64,000 nucleotides of DNA from Tritrichomonas musculus (taxonomy: Eukaryota; Parabasalia; Tritrichomonadida; Tritrichomonadidae): contig JAPFFF010000056.1 of assembly GCA_039105265.1 (NCBI GenBank), forward strand, positions 992,001 to 1,056,000, written 5' to 3'. Under the pieces are notes generated by a model, which ran no database searches, was not told the origin of the DNA, and saw only the letters and a list, made by a program, of their open reading frames with translations. A program made the translations under genes and the position numbers. Each line of letters starts with the position of its first letter. Within the stretch, counting starts at the first letter, position 1. Shown piece after piece: positions 40,293 to 48,700 of the stretch.

Positions 40293-42575
40293 ATGTCATC
40301 CTCCCAGCAGCCTAGTGGAGAAAAACAAGGAAAAAATTTCACCATTACAACAAAAACAGGGGGATCTATAAATACAAATAAGCATCCATTTACCCCATCG
40401 CCTGCAACAAACAAAACATCAGGACTTACTGTTACCAAACCAGGTGGCGGTATAATAAATATAGAAAGACCAAAGAGAGAAAAAAGCCGCGATTCTCTTT
40501 TCGATGGAATTCAGCCTAAACAGTCTACACCTGCCAAACTCAATATCGAAACCGCTAAACCCCAAACTCCCAAAATAAAGGTCGAAAAAGCAAATAAAAA
40601 TAAAAAGAATTTAAATATCACTTTCCAAAGATTCAAATATACAATCGAAGAAGCTTTTGAATTCAGAGACTTAGTTAGAAAATATTTAGATACAGTTGAA
40701 AACAAAAAGATATCAGATGAATCATTCATCACGATGTCTTCACTCCTCAATAGATTCAAATTCAGCCAACGACATAAAAATCCGCAACCAAGACCTCAAA
40801 GAACAGATTATAAGAAACAGGAACACAAGATAACAACAGAACTCAATAAACTTACATTAGATAACTTTATGAATATCATCGATTCATTAACAATTAGAGA
40901 AGAAAACTTTCTTGATATCAATTACTTAAAGACTCTTGCTACTTGTCTCGTTCGACAGGCTTCGCTACAACCACTCTTCTCTTCATTGTATTCATTATCA
41001 GCCACTTCCATATCTTCAGTTTTAGACAACACTGAATATGCAGCCTCTCGTCAAGCATTTTGCCAAACTTTAATTGCAGAGTCTAAAAAAGAAGTTGAAG
41101 GTTCAATTAATTCAACATCGAAGTTTGCATCCGACTCTGCTGTTGGATCAGCTTCATTCTTTGGATTCCTTGCAAATCGTGAATTCGTTTCAATCGATGA
41201 GTGCTTCAATTTAGTGAAGAAATCATTAGAAAATGTCACAGCATCAAATATAGAAATTTGCCGTCAATTGCTTATTCCAGCAGGAGAAAAAATTGAAAAT
41301 AAATATCCAGAAGAATTCAAAAAGATAGTTCAAACATTAGAAGTTGCAACAAAAGATAAAAATATTCCAGGTGTTGTTCGTTATCCTCTTATTGATCTTC
41401 TTGAAGCCCGTAGTAATGATTGGAATACCAAACCATTGATGCATCAAATCGCATCTACTAAAAGCTCCAGCAAAGCTCGTGCAGCAAACCTTACACAGAT
41501 GTCTGCAAAACCAATTGATAATAACCAACCAGTTCAAACGATTTCTGTTGCAAAGAACAAATTTGCACTACTTTTGAGCGATGATGATGATGACTTCGTC
41601 GAGGAAGAGGCTAACGAAAATGCTGTCGAAGATGATTCAGAATTTGATGGAGAAGATATGATTCGTAGATATGTTATCGATAATGAAATTTCCACAAACT
41701 GGCATCCATCTCATGTTGGCGATCTTTTATTCGCCATTGCTTTGAGGCCAAACAAAGAAATTTCTAAAGCAATGAAGTTGTTACAAATCTTAAATGATAA
41801 TAATAATTTTGCAACAACTAAAGAGGAAGAACAAAATGCATTCGATGCTATGGTTGAAACCGTTCAAAGATGCACTGCAGATGAAGTTGCAGATAATTAT
41901 AAGCATGCAATTGAAAATTGCGGTACTATTTATGCTCGTTTAGTTTACTTTGGAATTTCATCGGTAGATCAATTTGGTGATGTATTTCCAGTTGAAAACT
42001 TCCATATTGAAGTTGTTCTCACATTCCTTCTCGAGCTTATTAAACTTAAGAAAGTAGATCTTATCAAAGAGAGCCAATACTGGATTCAATACAAGTGGAG
42101 GCCTGCTAATTTCAGTAACCTCGAAATTACAAGTAAGATTTTTGAACTTCCAGAAGATAAAAGTAATATCATTTTTGATCTCTTCCCATTATACGACTGC
42201 CTTAGTCATTTACAAGATGATATTTATTATATAGCTAATCCAGATGAGGGAGAAGAAGCTCCAGATCTCAAATCTGAAATTGAAAACTTCCCACCAGATG
42301 TCGTTGCTGATCCAGCTTTTGCCACTGGTGCAATTGAAGTTTTAATGAAAGAAAATATGTGTTTCGATATTGTTCTTCCATTACTCGAACAAAATAAATT
42401 ATACGTACTCTTATGGGTTGAAAATTATGGAAAGCACGAACTTCGCGATTCAAATGAAATCGCTAAGCTTATTAATAATATTGCAAAGTCTGGCAATTAT
42501 GATCTCGATTCATTCTTAAATGAGCCAGGCGATGAAAAGCATCAAGAAATTGTTCAATTACTAAGGAAAAAATAA
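40293..42575 (+). CDS. eIF4G-like MIF4G domain protein
   Basis: This 760-residue protein starts MSSSQQPSGEKQ just after TTTTTTCA. Residues 1-105 are basic, glycine- and proline-containing, and likely disordered. An amphipathic stretch FKYTIEEAFEFRDL (about 114-127) sits where eIF4G carries its eIF4E-binding Yx4L motif, but with alanine/phenylalanine instead of the leucine. Residues about 180-380 form a MIF4G HEAT domain (ELNKLTLDNFMNIIDSL, LFSSLYSL, RQAFCQTLIAESKKEV, GFLANREF). An acidic linker (about 427-456: LLSDDDDDFVEEEANENA) leads to a second helical domain to the end, MA3/W2-like. Such a layout is that of the translation-initiation scaffold eIF4G, which holds eIF4A. The MIF4G order (FFGFLANREFVS) also rules out CBP80. 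The stop is TAAA. Confidence 0.75.
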   Translation: MSSSQQPSGEKQGKNFTITTKTGGSINTNKHPFTPSPATNKTSGLTVTKPGGGIINIERPKREKSRDSLFDGIQPKQSTPAKLNIETAKPQTPKIKVEKANKNKKNLNITFQRFKYTIEEAFEFRDLVRKYLDTVENKKISDESFITMSSLLNRFKFSQRHKNPQPRPQRTDYKKQEHKITTELNKLTLDNFMNIIDSLTIREENFLDINYLKTLATCLVRQASLQPLFSSLYSLSATSISSVLDNTEYAASRQAFCQTLIAESKKEVEGSINSTSKFASDSAVGSASFFGFLANREFVSIDECFNLVKKSLENVTASNIEICRQLLIPAGEKIENKYPEEFKKIVQTLEVATKDKNIPGVVRYPLIDLLEARSNDWNTKPLMHQIASTKSSSKARAANLTQMSAKPIDNNQPVQTISVAKNKFALLLSDDDDDFVEEEANENAVEDDSEFDGEDMIRRYVIDNEISTNWHPSHVGDLLFAIALRPNKEISKAMKLLQILNDNNNFATTKEEEQNAFDAMVETVQRCTADEVADNYKHAIENCGTIYARLVYFGISSVDQFGDVFPVENFHIEVVLTFLLELIKLKKVDLIKESQYWIQYKWRPANFSNLEITSKIFELPEDKSNIIFDLFPLYDCLSHLQDDIYYIANPDEGEEAPDLKSEIENFPPDVVADPAFATGAIEVLMKENMCFDIVLPLLEQNKLYVLLWVENYGKHELRDSNEIAKLINNIAKSGNYDLDSFLNEPGDEKHQEIVQLLRKK

Positions 42576-43274
42576 ATGATAAATTTTAAATAATAAATGA
42601 CATGAACTGTTGTAACAGGCTTTATCTTACTTTTTATTTCTTCTTTCTCTTTCTTCTTTTATATCTTTTTTTTTTCTAATAGAAAATAACCTCAGCTCTT
42701 TTAAAATATTGAATGAATAAACTATTCAATCTGATAATCTTAGAATAACTTTATCTTGATATCTTGCTATTATATCATTATTATTTTATTTGAAACAACA
42801 AATTTTTATTACATTAGTAATTTTTAATTAATGAAAATAAATGTATTAGTAATTTTGTTTTTAAAAACTGAAATGCTACATTCATTTTCTTTTCAATTTT
42901 AATCATAAATATAAAAGCTAACATTAATACATAATATTATTTATTTTAAAATATTTTAAAATTCGAAATACCAAATACAAATAAAGATGGGACAATCGTT
43001 TTTTAAGAAAATCTAAAATAAATGAAATATTCATAACCACAATTGATAGAGCATCTTTAAATCATTGATGATTATTCTCTTTTTTCTTATAAGTTTCTCT
43101 TGAAATATGAGAAGGGTGGAAGATAAACCGTTTACAATTTTTATAAAAAAAAGTCACTCATTTTATGATATTTAAAGCCAATCTCAAAATATATAGTTTA
43201 ATATTTACATTTAAGTGATTTAAAGCAATTATATAAATAATACCTTTCAAATATATTAAGATAATTAAAGATTA
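42576..43274. other. Intergenic with polypyrimidine tract
   Basis: A pyrimidine-rich run (about 42629-42679, mostly T with C) follows the eIF4G-like stop. The rest is A/T-rich without a frame or recognised element. Confidence 0.45.
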
Positions 43275-43658
43275 TTATATATAAATTGAGAACTTTACGC
43301 CTTTTTCATTCAAATTTTCAATTGTAAATTCATTAATAGCTTCTTGATTTTTTTTATTTAAGTCATCTATTTTAGCTTTTAATTTATTAATTTCTTGAAT
43401 TAGTCTAATATATTTAAAATAATAGGAATTTTTTTTAGAAACATCCTCTTTTAGCTTGTTGTTGTACTCTTTAATTTGTTCAATTTCTTCTAATAATTTT
43501 TTGTTTTCTATTTTCAAATTTTGAAGAACTTTTTGATATTTATCTTCCATTTTGAGATAATTATTTTCCAACGTAGTGATTTTTTCAAGTAATTGTGTAA
43601 TTTGAATAGATTGCTGTTGGTTTAGTTCCCAAATATGATTATATGAAAGTTGATTCAT
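43275..43658 (-). CDS. Small coiled-coil protein
   Basis: The frame gives 127 residues from an ATG at 43658. From about 20 to 115 there is a continuous heptad pattern with leucine/isoleucine core positions and many K/E/N residues (ITQLLEKITTLENNYLKMED, KKLLEEIEQIKEYNNKL). This is a parallel coiled coil with no other domain. No signal or membrane segment is present. The ATG is preceded by a leader with TTTTTATGAAAT-type runs repeated three times over 43700-43800. No family is recognised; small coiled-coil proteins of this kind are often structural or adaptor proteins. Confidence 0.5.
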   Translation of the reverse strand: MNQLSYNHIWELNQQQSIQITQLLEKITTLENNYLKMEDKYQKVLQNLKIENKKLLEEIEQIKEYNNKLKEDVSKKNSYYFKYIRLIQEINKLKAKIDDLNKKNQEAINEFTIENLNEKGVKFSIYI

Positions 43659-44515
43659 GATTTAGATTAAGAAAAACGCCTATAAAAAATTGAATTAGTT
43701 TTTTTATGAAATATTTGAATGATCAGAAAATTGTGTTAAGTTTTATGAAATAATTGTATATCTCAGAATATCGAGTTCTTTTTTATGAAATAATTGAGAG
43801 TGTGTAAAATATAAACAATTGAAAAATTATGAGTAAAATAACATTTCTGATGTGAAAAAATAAGTAAAGTATTCAAAGATAAGATCTATCTAGAATAAAA
43901 TTCCCATCGTCGGAATTTTGGATTTTATAAAATAATTCTTCTTAAAATTGCAAAATATTATCAATATTTCAAGTTTTAACTCAAACTAGCCAGATTTTTT
44001 GAATCAAAATTCATGGAATCATCTATGGATTCAAAAAGATGTGAGATATTCTAAATATATTTTTTAAAAATGTTATTACTTTTAATGTATATTTTACAAA
44101 TAAAAATAAACATTCATAGTAAAATTTTTGCAAAATTTGTATTTTTGTTGTCATTTTTTGAATACATAAAAATTGAATGTACACCTTAATAGGGTCTGTT
44201 TACACTTACAAATCCAATTTATTTTTTCAAATACTATTGATGTTTTCTGAATAAAAAAACGGTTAGAAAAATGATCTCTTTTCGTTTTTAATTTTTTAAC
44301 GAAAGAAAAAACCAAATATATATCAGGAGAAGGATTTATCACTTTTTTCGATAAATAAAAATACAATTGATTTTTTTCAGATTCACCAAAATCAAATATT
44401 TTGATTGAAAAAGTGGAGGAATCCACCAGGTGGATGTAATTATTCAAATTAATTTTTTTCTTTGAAAAATTGAATGATAATTTTATTCAAAAATAGCATC
44501 AAATTTCATTTGCTA
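43659..44515. other. Divergent intergenic region
   Basis: A TTTTATGAAATAATTG-like motif recurs three times between about 43700 and 43800, in the upstream region of the small coiled-coil gene. The rest is A/T-rich. An open stretch on the minus strand at 44151-44447 lacks an ATG and is not called. Confidence 0.45.
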
Positions 44516-45187
44516 ATGAGCACTAATACACAGCCACAAAAAAATAAACAAATAAAAGAAGATCAAAACCTCCCTAACAAAACAAAAAAAATGAGAGATC
44601 CTTTCACACCTCAAGAAGATGAGAAATTAAAAAAATTAGTTTCTATATTTGGAACTAAGAATTGGAGGATTGTGGCAGCATCTCTTTTAGGTAGAACTCC
44701 AAAACAATGCAGAGATAGATATACAAATTATCTTGTTCCTGGATTCTTTAAAGGTGAATGGTCAAAAGATGAAGATCTGCTTTTGGCTCAAACATTTTCT
44801 GCTTATGGGCCTAAATGGTCAATTCTTAAAAACTTTTTCCCACATAGGAGTTGCAATTCTATAAAGAACCGATGGACATACTTCCTAAGCAAGCAATATA
44901 TTGGAATAGAGTTTGAATATCAGAAACAAAAGGTGACAAAAGATAATAAAACAGAAAATGCTAATTTGAATAAAACAACAATTACCGAAAAAGATGATCT
45001 TAATGATGCTGTCCATGAAGTTAATACTATTGAAAAAGATTTCACTATTCAATTAAATTTACAGAATGAAGATGAAAATAATATTCATCAAAATGAATTT
45101 GAATACTTATACCAAGCTGAAAATAGCGATATATTTGACTGCTTTGACAAGAAGTTTGTTGAATTTGATTTTGATTGGATGTATTAA
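44516..45187 (+). CDS. R2R3 Myb DNA-binding protein
   Basis: I start at the ATG at 44516 (MSTNTQPQKN), which follows TTCATTTGCTA; an ATG 42 bases earlier would add a hydrophobic leader with no function. The 223-residue protein has two SANT/Myb repeats. R2 covers about 30-73, with the first tryptophan replaced by F30, then W50 and Y69 in NWRIVAASLLGRTPKQCRDRYTNYL. R3 covers about 82-125, with W82, W101 and W120 in the pattern WSKDEDLLLAQTFSAYGPKW and NRWTYFL. The C-terminal 95 residues are acidic and asparagine-rich, perhaps an activation region. Trichomonad Myb proteins of this size bind TAACGATA-type sites, and such boxes occur upstream of the dynein and BTB-tubby genes in this window. Any link to those genes is an inference. 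Confidence 0.88.
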   Translation: MSTNTQPQKNKQIKEDQNLPNKTKKMRDPFTPQEDEKLKKLVSIFGTKNWRIVAASLLGRTPKQCRDRYTNYLVPGFFKGEWSKDEDLLLAQTFSAYGPKWSILKNFFPHRSCNSIKNRWTYFLSKQYIGIEFEYQKQKVTKDNKTENANLNKTTITEKDDLNDAVHEVNTIEKDFTIQLNLQNEDENNIHQNEFEYLYQAENSDIFDCFDKKFVEFDFDWMY

Positions 45188-45714
45188 ATATAGATTGATA
45201 GTAAAATGTTTCTTTTTTTATACTTGTGAATAAACTTAATTGACCTTTATTACTTCAAATTGACCATAATATTTATTTTCATTCAAAATACTAAATTTAA
45301 TCAATCACCAAAGTTATAAACCCTTTACATAACTTTCTAATGTTGCAATTATTGAAATAAAATCATAAATTTAGAAAAAAAATTACATAATCCAAAATAT
45401 TAAAATTATATAATTTTAAAAATACATTTCAAATAAAAATTCAACAAATTAATTAAAATTAGCATAATTATCAAAACCAAAATCTCAACTTTTTTAAACA
45501 TAAAATAAAAACAAAATATTCCATTCATCATCAGTATGGCCAACTAGTATTATTATCAACCACCAATGCTTTAAAAAACTCAAATAATAAAATAAAATAG
45601 TAAAATAAATCTCGCATAAATAAATTTAATCAAATAAAGAATCCAAATCCTTATTTAAAAGCATGTCCACTTTTTGAGAGGACAAAATCAAACAAACAAA
45701 AAACAAACAAACAC
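45188..45714. other. Convergent intergenic region
   Basis: This A/T-rich region lies between the Myb gene and the stop of the repeat-protein gene. There is no frame. A short A/C-rich run (AACAAACAAAAAACAAACAAAC) stands just before the repeat-protein stop. Confidence 0.45.
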
Positions 45715-48700
45715 TTAAAAAGATCCTTTCAACAACGTATTTCGGCCTTTCTTATTATTTCCTTCTTCATCGGCCTGTGAGAACATGTACACAGAACAGT
45801 CAGTAACATCGCCTTCACGCGCGCGCTGCTGATCATTCCTCACAACCTTTTTGTAGTTGTATGAATACTGGCTGTCTTCAGAGGATGAGTTTGTGCTCGT
45901 CGTCGACGAGAAGCCACGAGGAGGACGGCGCCGAGGAGCGAGGAATCTGTCGCCGGAGTCGTACGACTTGGTGGGCGGCGGAGAAGGCGAAAGACTCTCG
46001 TCCTTGCTGAAGTCTTCTTCGTTGAAGTCGCCGAGAATCGCCTGCATGTTTTCCTTGAACTCGGCGTTCTCTTGCTCTATCGTCTTGGGTGCCGGCCCAC
46101 TGCTTTCCTCTCGCTTGGCCGAGGGACGAGCACTCCGCTTGGCCGGTGGAGCGGACTTCTGCTTTGGCACAGAGGACTGGCTCGGATTGGCCTCTGCTGC
46201 TGGGCTGCCTGGCGCTGCTCCGCGCCCTGATGAATGGGCGCTGCCAATGAGGTTGTTGAGAATCAGCGTCGATGGCAACTTGCCTTGTGACTCTTCCTCT
46301 TTGGGCATCGTGGCTGACGACTGGTGCGATTCTTCCTCGTGATTGGCGATTCCCGCTGACAGTCTCTCGCGCTTCTCTTCCTCCTTGGCTGGTCCAGCTG
46401 ACTTATGCGAAGCTGACGAGTGGTGCGAGCCTGACTTCATATTTAGAGCTTCTTTGGCGATTCCCGCTGACAGTCTCTCGCGCTTCTCTTCTTCCTCCTT
46501 GGCTGGGCCAGCTGACTTATGCGAAGCTGATGAGTGGTGCGAGCCTGACTTCAGGTTGAGAGCTTCTTTGGCGATTCCCGCTGACAGTCTCTCGCGCTTC
46601 TCTTCTTCTTCTTGAATTGAGGCGGCTGACTTATGCGCCGCTGATGAATGACGAGATTCAGGTTTCTGGTCAATGGCGTCTTTGAGGATTCCAGCAGAGA
46701 GTTTCTCTTCTTCTTCCCTGGCTGGTCCGGCTGACTTATGTGAAGCTGATGAATGGCGCGAGCCTTCTTTCGGTTGGTCAAGAAGGCCGTTCAGTATGGT
46801 TGTCGGTGGAAGCATGCCCGGTGGATTCTCGTCTGCTTTTTCTTGTGGTGCTGCTGAATTGTGAGCTTCTGATAGATGCTTCTGTGCTGCTGACGAATGG
46901 TGCGAATCATTATTAATGCCAAGAGCGTCTTTAATTATTCCTGCCGACATTTTCTCGTGCTTCTCTTCTTCCTCTTTGACTGGCCCTGCCGATTTATGTG
47001 CTGCTGACGAATGATGAGAATCATTATTAATGCCAAGAGCTTCTTTGATTATCCCTGCCGACATTTTCTCGTGCTTCTCTTCTTCTTCTTTGACTGGCCC
47101 AGCCGATTTATGTGCTGCTGACGAATGGTGCGAATCATTATTAATGCCAAGAGCTTCTTTGATTATCCCTGCCGACATTTTCTCGTGCTTCTCTTCTTCC
47201 TCTTTGATTGGCCCAGCCGATTTATGTGCTGCTGACGAATGGTGAGATTCGTGATTCATATCAAGAACTTTCTCAGTTATTCCAGCTGAAAGTCTCTCGT
47301 GCTTCTCTTCTTCCTCTTTGATTGGCCCTGCCGATTTATGTGCTGCTGACGAATGATGAGAATCATTATTAATACCAAGAGCGTCTTTAATTATTCCTGC
47401 CGACATTTTCTCGTGCTTCTCTTCTTCCTCTTTGGTTGGTCCTGCTGACTTATGAGCTGCTGACGAATGGTGAGATTCGTGATTCATATCAAGAACTTTC
47501 TCAGTTATTCCAGCTGAAAGTCTCTCGTGCTTCTCTTCTTCTTCTCTGGCTGGTCCGGCTGACTTATGTGAAGCTGATGAATGGTGTAAGCCTTCTTTCG
47601 GTTGGTCAAGAAGGCCGTTCAGTATGGTTGTCGGTGGAAGCATGCCCGGTGGATTCTCGTCTGCTTTTTCTTGTGGTGTTGCTGAATTGTGAGCTTCTGA
47701 TAGATGCTTCTGTGCTGCTGACGAGTGATGAGAATCATTAGTAATACCAAGAGCTTCTTTGATTATTCCTGCCGACATTTTCTCGTGCTTCTCTTCTTCT
47801 TCTTTGACTGGTCCTGCCGATTTATGCGCAGCTGATGAATGGTGCGAATCATTATTAATGCTAAGAGCGTCTTTAATTATTCCTGCCGATATTTTCTCGT
47901 GTTTCTCTTCTTCCTCTTTGGTTGGTCCTGCTGACTTATGAGCTGCTGACGAATGGTGAGATTCGTGATTCATATCAAGAACTTTCTCAGTTATTCCAGC
48001 TGAAAGTCTCTCGTGCTTCTCTTCTTCTTCTCTGGCTGGTCCGGCTGACTTATGTGAAGCTGATGAATGGTGTAAGCCTTCTTTCGGTTGGTCAAGAAGG
48101 CCGTTCAGTATGGTTGTCGGTGGAAGCATGCCCGGTGGATTCTCGTCTGCTTTTTCTTGTGGTGCTGCTGAATTGTGAGCTTCTGATAGATGCTTCTGTG
48201 CTGCTGACGAATGGTGCGAATCATTATTAATGCCAAGAGCGTCTTTAATTATTCCTGCCGACATTTTCTCGTGCTTCTCTTCTTCCTCTTTGACTGGCCC
48301 TGCCGATTTATGTGCTGCTGACGAATGGTGCGAATCATGATTCAACTCAAGAGCTTCCTTGACTATTCCAGCTGATAGTTTCTCGTGTTTCTCTTCTTCT
48401 TCTTTGACTGGTCCTGCCGATTTATGCGCAGCTGATGAATGGCGTGATCCTGATTTTAGATCGAGAGCATCCTTGATTAATCCAGCTGAGAGTCTTTCAT
48501 GTTTCTCTTCTTCTTCTTTAATTGGTCCTGCTGACTTCTGGGCTGCTGATGAATGTTGCGATTTTGATTTCATATCAAGAGCATCTTTAAGGATTCCTTC
48601 TGAAAGTTTCTCATGTTTCTCTTCTTCTTCTCTAGATATTCCTGCTGACTTAGGTGCTGCTGATGAATGATGGGATCCTTCTTTTGGCTGATCAATAAGA

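Noticed and set aside
44151-44447. 98-codon minus-strand frame upstream of the Myb gene
   Set aside because: It has no ATG at all (it begins at TTG) and shows A/T-driven composition.
45857-48670. Several plus-strand open frames opposite the repeat protein
   Set aside because: They are antisense shadows of the G+C-rich in-frame repeats, with repeated low-complexity content and no family similarity.
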